Shown: positions 9,656-18,496 of the stretch, piece by piece
Layout: every line of letters starts with the position of its first letter
Numbering within the stretch: position 1 is the first letter of the stretch
DNA from: an uncultured Porphyromonadaceae bacterium
GTDB lineage: Bacteria; Bacteroidota; Bacteroidia; Bacteroidales; Coprobacteraceae
Assembly (NCBI GenBank): GCA_900545915.1
Contig: URAV01000009.1
Coordinates: 39,003-103,002 of the forward strand
Length of the DNA: 64,000 nt
Direction of reading: 5' to 3'
Position numbers and translations under genes: made by a program
The notes under the pieces: generated by a model
Told to the model about the DNA's origin: nothing
Database searches by the model: none
What the model saw: only the letters and a program-made list of their open reading frames with translations

Positions 9656-12406
9656 ATGATACGAACACGCCATTATATAGAATATTGGATCATATTGTTT
9701 TTTTTGTTTATACCGTTTTCTGTATTTTCTAAAGATGCGGAGGTTAAAGGTATCTTATTCGATGCCTCATTGAAGATACCGGTCGAGATGGCGACCGTAC
9801 GTCTCTCTCGTTTGCCGGACAGTACTTTTGTATCGGGTACGGCTTCGGATAAAGACGGACTATTTAAGCTGTCTGGACTTGTTACCGGGAAATATTTTAT
9901 TCATGTTACCTATTTGGGGTATCAGCCTGTTTATAAAAATATCGAAATTAAAGCTCTTTCGGATAAGATCGATTTGGGACAATTAATAATGTCTTCGGCC
10001 GATACGCAATTAAAGGAGGCTGTCGTTGTAGGAAAACAACCGGGAGTGATGGTTAACAACGACACGTTGGAGTATTCGCCGACAGCATTTAGAACGACGA
10101 AAAATGCCGTTATCGAGGATTTGCTCAAAAAACTTCCGGGTGTAGAAATCGATGAGGAAGGGAAGATTCTGGTAAACGGACAGGAAATAACTCAAGTGAT
10201 GGTGGACGGTAAAGAGTTTTTTGGTAATGATCCTAAGGTTGCGACGAAAAATCTGCCGGTCGATATGATCGAACGTTTACAAGTTGTAGAGAAAAAGTCA
10301 GATATGGAAGAGTTGACCGGAATCGATGATGGAAACAGGCAGTATATTATTAATTTGAAGGTAAAACGGGATAAGAAACGTGGGGTGTTCGGTACGGCTC
10401 TTGCCGGAGGCGGAACTCAAGAAAAGTATGAAGCGAACGCCTTGGTTAATAAGTTTTCGAAAGAGACGCAGTTGACCGTACTCGGCGGATCGAACAATAC
10501 GAATAATATGGGCTTTTCGGATATGTTGAAAGGCATCCCTTCTCAAGTTGCTGCTCAAGCGTCTCAGGCAGCCCGTACTGGACGAGGAATTATGCGTACG
10601 CACATGGGTGGGGTCAATTATGCCGATCGTTATCTTGATGGAAAAATGAAACTGAACGGGAATATTTTTGTAGCGAATTTCAATCAAGATGAATCTCGTT
10701 CTCTTTACCGTGAGAATTTTCAAACGTCGGGATTTAATACCTTGCATCGGAATCAATGGAATAATAATAAATCTACGCAATTCCGTACAAATTGGAAATG
10801 GGAGTATCAGATAGATAAGAAGAACCGTTTGTATTTCCGTCCTAATATCGTTTGGGGGGATGGTAACCGTAAAGAATGGGCTGATTATAAAACTTTAAAA
10901 GGAGATACGATGTTACTCGATAGTTCCTATGTAGATTATTGGGCGAAAGAGAAAAACTATTATTTACAGGGAACTCTTTCGTACGGGCATAATTTTGATA
11001 AACGAGGAAGAAATTTCTCAGTCGAAGTTTCGGGAACGCGCTCAAATACGAATATTGATTCAGATAGCCGTACGGATAAGTGGAAATTTAAAAATGGTTC
11101 GGAGATGCAAAAGCCTGAGCCCACTTATCAACTCATGAATAGAGATATAAGCCGAAATGATTATCGTGTCCGTTTTTATTATACCGAACCTCTATCTCCT
11201 ACGTGGCAGATAAATGTATCGTATCAGTTCCAGCGAAATAATTCGGAAGAAGATAGGCGTACAGAAAGCATGGATAGAGAAACGGGAGAGTTTGAATTAT
11301 CTCCGAATCAGACCGACCGTTCCGAGAACATTTTTTACATTCATCGGATAGAAGCGGGAATTCGAAAATTTTGGAAAAAAATAAATCTAAGAATCGGTGC
11401 GACATTAGAACCTACCGATATGAGAAGTTCCAGTTTCATGGCTGATACCTTGTTTTATACGATTGCAAACAAAAGTTTCAATATAGCGCCTTATGTAAAT
11501 TTTGTCTGTCCGTTCAGTAAAGAGAGGATTTTGAGAGTCGATGTTTGGGGAAATAGCCAGCAACCATCTCCCTCTCAGTTGCAGCCTATTGTCGATGATG
11601 CCAATCCGAATAATTTGAGAGTAGGTAATCCCGATTTGAAACAATCCTTTACTACCCGTTTCAGGCTCAGGTATAATGATTATAATAAAGTTACACAGCG
11701 GACTATCGTTCTGAACATGGGTATGAATTTCAAACAAAATTCCATAACGAACCGTACCGAATATATAGAAGAAGGAGTACAGAAAACAATGCCGATCAAT
11801 GTAAACGGTGTTTGTGACGGCTATTTTAATTTTATGTACAGTATGCCGTTAAACCCCTATTTCCGATTGAGCTCTTATACGACCGGAAATTATAGTAGGG
11901 GCATAAGTTTTTTATCGGATAAGGATTTGTTGGGAGAAAAAAGTATCAGTAATGAAATGCGGCTGCAAGAACGTTTACGTGTTACTTATACGAATGAGTG
12001 GTTGGAAGTAGGGATAAAAAGCCTTATACGATATAATACGGCAAAGTATTCGCTTCAGTCGAATATGAATGTCAATGCATTCGATATAAGCAATGGCGGA
12101 AATATCGAGATACGTTTTCCTCGAGATATTACATTATTGCTTGATTATGATTATAATTTTAAAACTGGATATACAGATGGATTTGATCGTCCGCAACATC
12201 TTTTGGGAGCACAATTCAATGTATCGGTGTTTAAGAAAAAACAAGGGACGATCAGCTTGAAAGGATTCGATCTATTGAATCAGAGAATATCCGTGTCCCG
12301 CATTGTCCGGTCTAATTATATCGAGGATATTGCTTATAGTACCCAGCCCCGTTATTTTATGTTGCAGTTTAGTTATCGGTTCAATTATTTTGCTCGTCAA
12401 AAATAG
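9656..12406 (+). CDS. Outer membrane beta-barrel protein, paralogue of the upstream gene, 916 aa
   Basis: Same architecture as the gene before it: signal peptide ending near VFSK, CarboxypepD-like repeat (VKGILFDASLKIPVEMATV), the shared motifs LKEAVVVGK, AVIEDLLKKLPGVEID, VDGKEFFGNDPKVATKNLP and GGSNNTNNMG, then a long barrel ending FMLQFSYRFNYFARQK. It lacks the Gly/Pro-rich tail of its neighbour. The shared motifs in the same order show an old tandem duplication. It probably sits in the outer membrane and exports or imports an unidentified ligand. No SusD-like or enzyme gene is coupled to it. Confidence 0.88.
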   Translation: MIRTRHYIEYWIILFFLFIPFSVFSKDAEVKGILFDASLKIPVEMATVRLSRLPDSTFVSGTASDKDGLFKLSGLVTGKYFIHVTYLGYQPVYKNIEIKALSDKIDLGQLIMSSADTQLKEAVVVGKQPGVMVNNDTLEYSPTAFRTTKNAVIEDLLKKLPGVEIDEEGKILVNGQEITQVMVDGKEFFGNDPKVATKNLPVDMIERLQVVEKKSDMEELTGIDDGNRQYIINLKVKRDKKRGVFGTALAGGGTQEKYEANALVNKFSKETQLTVLGGSNNTNNMGFSDMLKGIPSQVAAQASQAARTGRGIMRTHMGGVNYADRYLDGKMKLNGNIFVANFNQDESRSLYRENFQTSGFNTLHRNQWNNNKSTQFRTNWKWEYQIDKKNRLYFRPNIVWGDGNRKEWADYKTLKGDTMLLDSSYVDYWAKEKNYYLQGTLSYGHNFDKRGRNFSVEVSGTRSNTNIDSDSRTDKWKFKNGSEMQKPEPTYQLMNRDISRNDYRVRFYYTEPLSPTWQINVSYQFQRNNSEEDRRTESMDRETGEFELSPNQTDRSENIFYIHRIEAGIRKFWKKINLRIGATLEPTDMRSSSFMADTLFYTIANKSFNIAPYVNFVCPFSKERILRVDVWGNSQQPSPSQLQPIVDDANPNNLRVGNPDLKQSFTTRFRLRYNDYNKVTQRTIVLNMGMNFKQNSITNRTEYIEEGVQKTMPINVNGVCDGYFNFMYSMPLNPYFRLSSYTTGNYSRGISFLSDKDLLGEKSISNEMRLQERLRVTYTNEWLEVGIKSLIRYNTAKYSLQSNMNVNAFDISNGGNIEIRFPRDITLLLDYDYNFKTGYTDGFDRPQHLLGAQFNVSVFKKKQGTISLKGFDLLNQRISVSRIVRSNYIEDIAYSTQPRYFMLQFSYRFNYFARQK

Positions 12407-12467
12407 AATTTATAGAAGATCGGTGCTGTTTTGAATGCGGTTTTCGGTTAATATTATAACAAATTGC

Positions 12468-12475
12468 TATCTTTG
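12468..12475 (+). promoter_or_regulatory. Candidate -7 box for the anSME gene
   Basis: TATCTTTG matches the TAnnTTTG consensus. A T-rich TTTTCG lies 21 nt upstream as a weak -33. The leader would be about 18 nt and includes AAGAAGAGG before the ATG at 12500. Confidence 0.5.
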
Positions 12476-12499
12476 ACCCTCAAAGAAGAGGAATAGTAC

Positions 12500-13741
12500 A
12501 TGGGAAAAACAATTGCGTATAATCCTTTGGATTATCCGATATATGTTATGGCGAAACCGGTAGGGGCAATGTGTAATCTCGATTGCAGTTATTGTTACTA
12601 TCTGGAAAAGGGAGAACTTTACCGGGGACAACGCTCTAATCGGATGACGGATGAAATGCTGGAAAAATTTACGGAGGAATATATCAATTGCCAGACTACA
12701 CCGGAAGTATTGTTTACGTGGCATGGCGGTGAAACATTGTTGAGAGGCCTTGATTTTTTCCGGAAAGCTGTTGCTTTACAAAAACGTTATGCAGGAGGAC
12801 GTCCTGTCGCCAACTCGATACAAACCAATGGAATTCTGCTCAATGATGAGTGGTGTCGTTTCTTTAAAGAGAATGATTTTCTTGTCGGTATTTCTATCGA
12901 TGGACCCGAACATGTGCATGACCGTTATCGTAAAGATAAAGGAGGAAGAGGCACTTTTGTTCGGGTGATGAAAGGAGTCGAGCTGTTGCAGAAACACCAA
13001 GTCGAATTTAATACTTTGTCGGTCGTCAACGATTATAATGCTCATTATGCGTTGGAAACATATCGTTTTTTTAAAGAAATAGGAAGCCGCTATATGCAGT
13101 TTTCTCCTATTGTAGAGCGTTGGGGAGATCGTCCCGATGGGCTGGAATTGCTTCCTCCGGGCGAATTTCCGGATACGGAAATGCCCCCTTGGTGTGTCGA
13201 TCCGTTGGATTACGGCCAGTTTTATTGTGATATTTTCGATGAATGGGTTTGCAATGATGTGGGACGTTATTTTGTACAAATGTTCGATGCTACGTTGGCG
13301 GGCGTCGTAGGAGCAGCTCCGGGAGTTTGCATTTACGGGAAGACTTGCGGACATGCAGCGGCAATGGAGTATAATGGAGATGTGTATGCTTGCGATCATT
13401 TTGTCTTTCCCGAATATAAGCGAGGAAATATAAAGACGGATACTTTGGTAAGTATGATGTTATCTCCTGAGCAAATGGCATTTGGCAATGCCAAGCAGAG
13501 TTCTTTGCCTCGGCAGTGCCGAGAATGCCGTTTTTTGAGTTTATGCAATGGCGAATGTCCTAAAAATAGAATCTTGAAAACTGCAACGGGAGAACCGGGA
13601 TTGAACTATCTTTGTACCGGGTTACAGAAATATTATGCACATGTGATGCCTTACATGGATTATATGGCGGAGGAATTAAAAAATCAGCGGCCTCCTGCAA
13701 ATGTGATGCGATATGCCCGGGAACATTTAAACAAGAAATGA
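12500..13741 (+). CDS. Anaerobic sulfatase-maturating enzyme (radical SAM/SPASM), 413 aa
   Basis: This family converts an active-site Cys or Ser of sulfatases into formylglycine in the cytoplasm, using S-adenosylmethionine and three iron-sulfur clusters. The radical SAM motif CNLDCSYC gives Cys25, Cys29 and Cys32. The SPASM region carries the two auxiliary clusters (CGHAAAMEYNGDVYACDHF and later CRECRFLSLCNGECPKNR, then a final CTG). The length is typical for the family. In Bacteroides thetaiotaomicron the equivalent is called chuR or anSME. No sulfatase lies in this window, so its clients are elsewhere. It is followed by mntP after 4 nt, so the two are probably one operon. Confidence 0.9.
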   Translation: MGKTIAYNPLDYPIYVMAKPVGAMCNLDCSYCYYLEKGELYRGQRSNRMTDEMLEKFTEEYINCQTTPEVLFTWHGGETLLRGLDFFRKAVALQKRYAGGRPVANSIQTNGILLNDEWCRFFKENDFLVGISIDGPEHVHDRYRKDKGGRGTFVRVMKGVELLQKHQVEFNTLSVVNDYNAHYALETYRFFKEIGSRYMQFSPIVERWGDRPDGLELLPPGEFPDTEMPPWCVDPLDYGQFYCDIFDEWVCNDVGRYFVQMFDATLAGVVGAAPGVCIYGKTCGHAAAMEYNGDVYACDHFVFPEYKRGNIKTDTLVSMMLSPEQMAFGNAKQSSLPRQCRECRFLSLCNGECPKNRILKTATGEPGLNYLCTGLQKYYAHVMPYMDYMAEELKNQRPPANVMRYAREHLNKK

Positions 13742-13745
13742 TCGG

Positions 13746-14312
13746 ATGAGTATTTTTGAATTACTAATATTGGCAATCGGGCTTTCGATGGACAGTTTTG
13801 CCGTATCGGTGACTTCAGGGGTGGTGTTAAAGCCTTTTCGAATGTCTTCGGTATTAAAAATAGCTTCTTTCTTAGCTATATTTCAGGGAGCTATGCCTTT
13901 GATCGGCTGGTGTATCGGGAGAGAGTTTCAGAAATATATACAAGATTATGATCATTGGGTCGCTTTCGGAGTGTTGCTCATACTCGGTATAAATATGATT
14001 CGAGAGGGGCGTTCTAAAGACGAAGAGACCCCCTGCTGTTTCAATCCTGCAAAGACAAAGACTTTACTCGGTTTGTCGGTTGCGACAAGTATCGACGCAT
14101 TGGCAGTCGGGGTATCATTTGCATTTTTGAGCATGAATATGTTTGCGCCTACAGCTATTATTATCGGAGTTACTTTTGCTTGCTCTATGATAGCCCTTTA
14201 TTTGGGCAGATACTGTGGGAAACGGTTGAAACATGGAGCAGAAATGCTGGGCGGAGTTATTTTGATTTTGATCGGAACTAAAATATTAATAGAACATTTA
14301 TTTTTTCAGTAA
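13746..14312 (+). CDS. mntP: Manganese efflux pump MntP, 188 aa
   Basis: A six-helix inner-membrane protein that exports Mn(II). The family's two internal repeats are visible, each with its conserved Asp in a membrane helix: LSMDSFAVS (Asp16) and TSIDALAVG (Asp117). Length and hydrophobic pattern fit the family. It starts 4 nt after the anSME stop and precedes apbE by 44 nt. I saw no yybP-ykoY (Mn) riboswitch in front of it, in keeping with expression from the upstream promoter. Confidence 0.92.
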   Translation: MSIFELLILAIGLSMDSFAVSVTSGVVLKPFRMSSVLKIASFLAIFQGAMPLIGWCIGREFQKYIQDYDHWVAFGVLLILGINMIREGRSKDEETPCCFNPAKTKTLLGLSVATSIDALAVGVSFAFLSMNMFAPTAIIIGVTFACSMIALYLGRYCGKRLKHGAEMLGGVILILIGTKILIEHLFFQ

Positions 14313-14356
14313 AAGTATCTTTTTGCCGGGTTTCTGCCGGATAAATAATTTATCAG

Positions 14357-15388
14357 ATGAAAAATAAGAGAGGATTGGTTGCATGCATACTGTTTCTTGT
14401 CGTTTTTGCCATAGTGACAATATATCGGGAAACAAAACAGACGAAAGAAACTGTTTATCAGCAGAACGAAGGAATTATCTTCAATACGATTTATCACATA
14501 ACTTATCAGTATGATTCGGATTTGCAAGCGGAAATAGAAGATGAGTTGCATCTTTTCGATGCGACACTCTCTCCGTTTAATGAAACATCGGCTATAACTC
14601 GGGTAAATGAGAACGATTCTACCGTAGTGCTGAATGAATGGTTTGTCAATGTCTTTCGTCGTTCTCAGGAAATCTGGACGCAGACGGACGGAGCTTTCGA
14701 TCCTACGGTATCGCCTTTGATCAATGCTTGGGGATTCGGATTTAAGAAAGGGTATTCGTTATCGTCACACGATATAGACAGCTTGCTTCAATTTGTCGGG
14801 ATGGATAAGATCTCCTTAGATAATGGGAAGGTGATAAAACAAGATCAGCGTATGTCACTTAATTTTTCGGCAATAGCCAAGGGATATGCCGTTGATGTTG
14901 TTGCTGAACTTTTAGAGTCGAAAGGCATTGAGAATTTCTTGGTGGAAATCGGTGGCGAGTTGGTCGGTAAAGGGCGTAATCCCAAAGGCGAGTGCTGGCA
15001 GGTGGGAATCAACAAGCCTGAAGAAGATAGTGAAAGTGTAATGGGGGAAATAGAAGAAATTGTGGCAATTTGCGACGGAGCAATGGCAACTTCGGGTAAT
15101 TATCGTAATTTCAGATATGAAAACGGTAAAAAAGTAGCTCATACGATAGATCCGGTCAGCGGATATCCTGTTCAGCATTCTTTACTCAGTGCTACGGTGA
15201 TTGCGCCCGATTGCATGACTGCCGATGCTTATGCTACGGCTTTCATGGTTATGGGGATTGATAAAAGTCTGCAATTGGCAGAAAAGTTGCGATTGAATGC
15301 TTATTTTATTTATGCAGTCGATTCTGTAAATACGCAAGTTACAATGACTCCGGGTATGAAAGATCTTATTGTTCGGGATACTCATTGA
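14357..15388 (+). CDS. apbE: ApbE-type FAD:protein FMN transferase, 343 aa
   Basis: This family transfers FMN from FAD to a Thr of periplasmic or membrane redox proteins such as NqrC and RnfG. An N-terminal hydrophobic segment (GLVACILFLVVFAIVTIY) anchors or exports it. The core motifs are present: TDGAFDPTVSPL, LNFSAIAKGYAVD, VEIGGELVGKG, the TSGNYRNF segment, the HTIDPVSGYPV metal/FAD site and MTADAYATAFMVMG. There is no lipoprotein cysteine, unlike many family members. It lies in the run anSME-mntP-apbE-GNAT, probably one transcript. No flavinylation target lies nearby. Confidence 0.9.
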   Translation: MKNKRGLVACILFLVVFAIVTIYRETKQTKETVYQQNEGIIFNTIYHITYQYDSDLQAEIEDELHLFDATLSPFNETSAITRVNENDSTVVLNEWFVNVFRRSQEIWTQTDGAFDPTVSPLINAWGFGFKKGYSLSSHDIDSLLQFVGMDKISLDNGKVIKQDQRMSLNFSAIAKGYAVDVVAELLESKGIENFLVEIGGELVGKGRNPKGECWQVGINKPEEDSESVMGEIEEIVAICDGAMATSGNYRNFRYENGKKVAHTIDPVSGYPVQHSLLSATVIAPDCMTADAYATAFMVMGIDKSLQLAEKLRLNAYFIYAVDSVNTQVTMTPGMKDLIVRDTH

Positions 15389-15397
15389 TATTTTCTC

Positions 15398-15907
15398 ATG
15401 GTCAGATTTGAAACAAATCGCTTGGTTGTCAGGGATGTGGTAGAAGGAGATTTGGATATTATGTTCTCTATCTATACACAGGAAGAGAATATGAGGTATA
15501 TTTCTGACGGTAGATATGATTGGACAATATTCGAGCTTAAGGATAAATATTCCCGGATAAACAAAAGCTATTCTTATGGATACGGTATTTTTATAGTTGA
15601 GCTTAAGGATTCGGGAGTGGTTATCGGTGAGGCCGGATTGTTTTCTTTCGATCGGGAAAATAAAATTTTTGAATTAGGGTATATTTTAGACTCTGTTTAT
15701 TGGGGGAAAGGGTATGGAACGGAAATATGCCGAGGATTGATAAATTATGCATTTGCTTCATTAAAAGCGAAATATGTACTTGCCCGCATGTATGCTTTCA
15801 ATAAGGCCTCTGTTCGTTTATGTGAAAAATGCGGTATGCAGAAATGGAATTCGGGAATTGCCGAAAACGGTAAAGAATTTTATGAATATCGTTGTTATAA
15901 AATTTGA
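15398..15907 (+). CDS. GNAT-family N-acetyltransferase (RimJ/RimL type), 169 aa
   Basis: A cytoplasmic acetyl-CoA-dependent transferase. It opens with the RimJ/RimL-type start RFETNRLVVRDV. A central sheet (GIFIVELKDSGVVIGEAGL) precedes the acetyl-CoA loop YWGKGYGTE at about 107 and the helix ending NKASVRLCEKCGM, a typical GNAT C-terminal motif. It begins 9 nt after apbE. The substrate may be a protein N terminus or a small amine and cannot be told. Confidence 0.85.
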   Translation: MVRFETNRLVVRDVVEGDLDIMFSIYTQEENMRYISDGRYDWTIFELKDKYSRINKSYSYGYGIFIVELKDSGVVIGEAGLFSFDRENKIFELGYILDSVYWGKGYGTEICRGLINYAFASLKAKYVLARMYAFNKASVRLCEKCGMQKWNSGIAENGKEFYEYRCYKI

Positions 15908-16405
15908 ATAATCATTTGAAAATCTTTTCTTTTTATCAGTTTTATTTGTAATCTTTTGTATTTTATTGATTGCGTTGGATAATGCAATATCTTTAAGGTT
16001 TTATTGTTAAATAAAAATAAAACAAAATAGCCGTTTTAGTATCTATGTATTCTTTTTATAAATTTATAGATCTTATCACTTGGTGGTTATCGGCATTTTA
16101 AAAATCTGTCTAAATTTTGCATAAGATCTTTTTTAGAGATGTTTTCAAGAATGTTAGGGATTACGTGACGTACAAGAATGAGAAAACAGTTCGAGAGGAG
16201 ATTCTAAAAGAAGAGAATCTGATATGACTTTAGATAGTTCGATACTTTATAATTTCGTGATAATGAATTATGGAGTTATTATGATTCTGATCTAAAAGAA
16301 GATAATGCTATCACGATTTTTTTTAATGTGACTTGTATATCGACTCCTTACGCTAAACATAAATAAATTATAGAGCGGTGAATAAACAGGCAAAATAGAG
16401 TGAAA
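15908..16405. other. Noncoding gap with a possible promoter, a possible terminator and a gene remnant
   Basis: AT-rich spacer of about 500 bp. TTG (15966-15968), 19 nt, then TATCTTTA (15988-15995) resembles a promoter with one mismatch. A short frame ending at 16227 reads REEILKEENLI before its stop, like the C terminus of the small proteins downstream, and may be a decayed member. An inverted repeat TCGTGATA (16255-16262) and TATCACGA (16309-16316) followed by eight T could terminate transcription. A short AATCTGTCTAAATTTT at about 16103-16118 echoes the end of the dispersed repeat. Confidence 0.4.
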
Positions 16406-16732
16406 ATGAAAAGTTTTGAAATTAATTATCGTGGAGAGACCACAACAATTTCTGCTAAAAATGAAGAGTCGATAGTTATTCTTATTAATGATAGTAAAGA
16501 ACAGGCTTTTATTTATGCGGGAAGTACAGATCGTGATAAGAAACGCAGGAAGGTTTGGTTCTCAAATGAACCGATAAAACCGGATGATGTAGTCGATATT
16601 AAGGTAATTGAGTCAGATGGTATGACGGAATCTGCGATTATGACCGATATAGCAAATATTAAATCTCCGATTTCAAAGTTGGAGAGTTTCTATCAGTTGG
16701 AGGCGTTATTAAAGAAAAGGGGATTGCTATGA
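16406..16732 (+). CDS. Small tandem-array protein 1 (A type), unknown function
   Basis: First of six intact small paralogues in a row. No known domain is recognised. The shared plan is a beta-rich N terminus (MKSFEINYRGE), a central YAGSTD motif followed by a Trp (KVWF), an acidic strand (VDIKVIES) and an amphipathic C-terminal helix ending LEALLKKRGLL. There is no signal peptide or membrane segment, so it is cytoplasmic and acidic. I chose ATG 16406 because it gives the MK-x-F start shared by the family. A GTG at 16400 would add two residues. Its stop overlaps the next start as ATGA, so the pair is translationally coupled. Confidence 0.8.
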   Translation: MKSFEINYRGETTTISAKNEESIVILINDSKEQAFIYAGSTDRDKKRRKVWFSNEPIKPDDVVDIKVIESDGMTESAIMTDIANIKSPISKLESFYQLEALLKKRGLL

Positions 16733-17040
16733 ACGGCTTTATATTAAAATTGAATGGTGAGGTATTTGCTGGGGCAATGGACGGATGTTCCACTATAACT
16801 ATTACGGGAAAGAATGATACCTTTAGATTAGAGTTTGGTGGTATGGATAAACTGGCACATTCTTGTGTATGGTGTACGAAAACTCTTGAAGCCGGAGATC
16901 GACTTTCAATAAAATATACGGATATAGATGAGTCGGAAATTTCTGCATTTGCAGAGTTTATCGATGTTGTCGATGAGTTTAAGCTGTTGGAATCATATCA
17001 TCGGATGAAACAAGAACTTATGGATGAAGGGTTGATATAA
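16729..17040 (+). CDS. Small tandem-array protein 2 (B type), unknown function
   Basis: Paralogue with the same layout: MNGFILKLNGE start, central FGGMD followed by VW, then LEAGDRLSIKYTDIDESE and a C-terminal helix ending MKQELMDEGLI. It is closest to array protein 4 (shared GGMD, W-C, GD, DIDES). It overlaps array gene 1 by 4 nt (ATGA). A 76-nt AT-rich gap follows before the next pair. It is cytoplasmic and acidic, with two cysteines around the Trp (SCVWC). The role is unknown. The pairing suggests that A- and B-type products act together, which is inference. Confidence 0.8.
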   Translation: MNGFILKLNGEVFAGAMDGCSTITITGKNDTFRLEFGGMDKLAHSCVWCTKTLEAGDRLSIKYTDIDESEISAFAEFIDVVDEFKLLESYHRMKQELMDEGLI

Positions 17041-17116
17041 AATTTTGTGAGAAAGGATTGTATGTATTCGGTGCTTGAAAATTTTCTGAATATTGTTACT
17101 TGTTGATTATTAGTAT

Positions 17117-17440
17117 ATGAAAGGCTTAAAAATTAACTATAAAGGAAAAAATACGATTGCCGCTGTCAAAGATGGTGATTTGTTAGTTGTCGATATGCAT
17201 GATGTTCGGGGAGAGTCATTTTTTTATGCGGGTAGTGTCGATTATGATGAACAGCTCGGTCGGGTTTGGTATCCGATAGTTCCCATAGAGTTGGGCGATA
17301 TCTTTGAATTTGAAGTTGTTGAAACCGACCAAATGACAGAGCCGGTAGAGACGAAAAAGAAAGATGTAGAACGGCCTATTTCGAAATTAGAACAATTTTA
17401 TCAGTTAGAGTCGTTAATAAAAGAACGGGGATTATTATGA
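17117..17440 (+). CDS. Small tandem-array protein 3 (A type), unknown function
   Basis: Close relative of array protein 1: MKGLKINYKGK start, FFYAGSVDYD, RVWYP, and a C terminus ISKLEQFYQLESLIKERGLL that is almost the same as ISKLESFYQLEALLKKRGLL in protein 1. This shows that genes 1-2 and 3-4 came from duplication of a two-gene unit. No signal peptide or known domain. It overlaps array gene 4 by 4 nt (ATGA). Confidence 0.8.
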   Translation: MKGLKINYKGKNTIAAVKDGDLLVVDMHDVRGESFFYAGSVDYDEQLGRVWYPIVPIELGDIFEFEVVETDQMTEPVETKKKDVERPISKLEQFYQLESLIKERGLL

Positions 17441-17778
17441 AAGGTTTTACGTTGAAATGGAATGACCAAACAATATCGGGAGCTGTAAGAAATGCTTGTT
17501 CGGGAATAATTATTTCGAATAAAAATGATATAGACGTGTTGAGATTGCATTTTGGAGGTATGGACGAACAAGGTCTTTTCCCGGAATGGTGCAGTGAGGA
17601 TCTTAAACCCGGAGATAAATTTTCGATAACGTATGAGGATATAGATGAGTCTGATGTTTCCATGCCTGTCTTTATCCGGGATGTGAATGATAAGGAGCAG
17701 GAAAATCAATTATTGTTGGCTTCGTATAATAGATTGAAGAAAAAACTTATCGAAGAGGGATTGATTCCTTTAAAATAA
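17437..17778 (+). CDS. Small tandem-array protein 4 (B type), unknown function
   Basis: Relative of array protein 2: MKGFTLKWNDQ start, LHFGGMDEQG, EWCSEDLKPGDKFSITYEDIDESD, and a helix ending LKKKLIEEGLIPLK. It is coupled to gene 3 by an ATGA overlap and followed by gene 5 after 10 nt, so the whole set 1-6 is likely one operon. It is cytoplasmic and acidic with no recognised domain. Confidence 0.8.
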   Translation: MKGFTLKWNDQTISGAVRNACSGIIISNKNDIDVLRLHFGGMDEQGLFPEWCSEDLKPGDKFSITYEDIDESDVSMPVFIRDVNDKEQENQLLLASYNRLKKKLIEEGLIPLK

Positions 17779-17788
17779 CCAAATAAGT

Positions 17789-18100
17789 ATGAAGGGTTTT
17801 ACTATTTATATTAATGATAAAAAAGTGAATATCGCAATAAAGCATGGTGTTTCTATGATTATTGTAGATCAGACCTGTGATAAATTTTGTATAACTGTCT
17901 CGGGATTGGACACTGAAAGGCAAGAGCATCAAGGGTGGGTTAGACAAGATATGACGATAGGTGATAAAATCAGAATAGTCGCCACAGAAATGGAAGAAAG
18001 TGATTTGCCCGTAAAGCGCACAATTATTGACCGCCGAAATCTGTATAGAAGATATAATGAGTTGAAAGAACATTTAACAAAAAAGGGGCTGCTAAAATGA
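17789..18100 (+). CDS. Small tandem-array protein 5, unknown function
   Basis: A more divergent paralogue: MKGFTIYINDKKV start, GVSMIIVDQ, VSGLDTERQ followed by GW, then MTIGDKIRIVATEMEESD and a helix ending LKEHLTKKGLLK. It opens the third overlapping pair with gene 6 (ATGA overlap at 18097-18100). The conserved points across the array are the G-x-D, the Trp about 10 residues later, the GD turn and the acidic E-S/D-E-S strand. The function is unknown. Confidence 0.78.
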   Translation: MKGFTIYINDKKVNIAIKHGVSMIIVDQTCDKFCITVSGLDTERQEHQGWVRQDMTIGDKIRIVATEMEESDLPVKRTIIDRRNLYRRYNELKEHLTKKGLLK

Positions 18101-18447
18101 AAGGTCTTAAAATTTTTTTTAATGGAGAAGAGACAGATGTTTCATCTGATTTTGGAGTTAGTCTGGTGATATGTACTAAGAGTGAGAAGGAACAGAGTGC
18201 GGCCAGTTTGGTGGGTGTGGATAGGGAAAAGAATTCTTATACTTGGCTTAATTCCTTGATGAATACCAGTGATGTCATTGATATAGAGATAGCTGAACTT
18301 AATCGATCTTCAATGCCGATATCGGTTGAGAAGTTTTTCCCTGAAAGAGAAAAATCGAATCAGGAAAAAAACGATGAGATGTGGGTTAAAGATTTGGCGG
18401 ATTATTATGCGCTTGAAAAATTGCTCAAAGAAGAAGGCTTTTTATAG
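18097..18447 (+). CDS. Small tandem-array protein 6, unknown function
   Basis: Paralogue with MKGLKIFFNGEE start, GVSLVICTKSEKE, LVGVDREKN followed by TW, IDIEIAELNRSS and a longer charged linker (REKSNQEKNDEMW) before the helix YYALEKLLKEEGFL. It overlaps gene 5 by 4 nt. It is the last intact member. A broken seventh copy begins 49 nt after its stop. Confidence 0.78.
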   Translation: MKGLKIFFNGEETDVSSDFGVSLVICTKSEKEQSAASLVGVDREKNSYTWLNSLMNTSDVIDIEIAELNRSSMPISVEKFFPEREKSNQEKNDEMWVKDLADYYALEKLLKEEGFL

Positions 18448-18496
18448 TATTAAGTTATTTGTGCTGTGGTAGATTTGTCATTTAATTGTAGATCGT

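Noticed and set aside
13741..13746. Manganese riboswitch before mntP
   Set aside because: Only 4 nt separate mntP from the upstream stop, so there is no room for a leader.
16255..16324. Firm terminator call for TCGTGATA/TATCACGA with eight T
   Set aside because: The loop would be 46 nt and the stem only 8 bp, too weak for a confident call.
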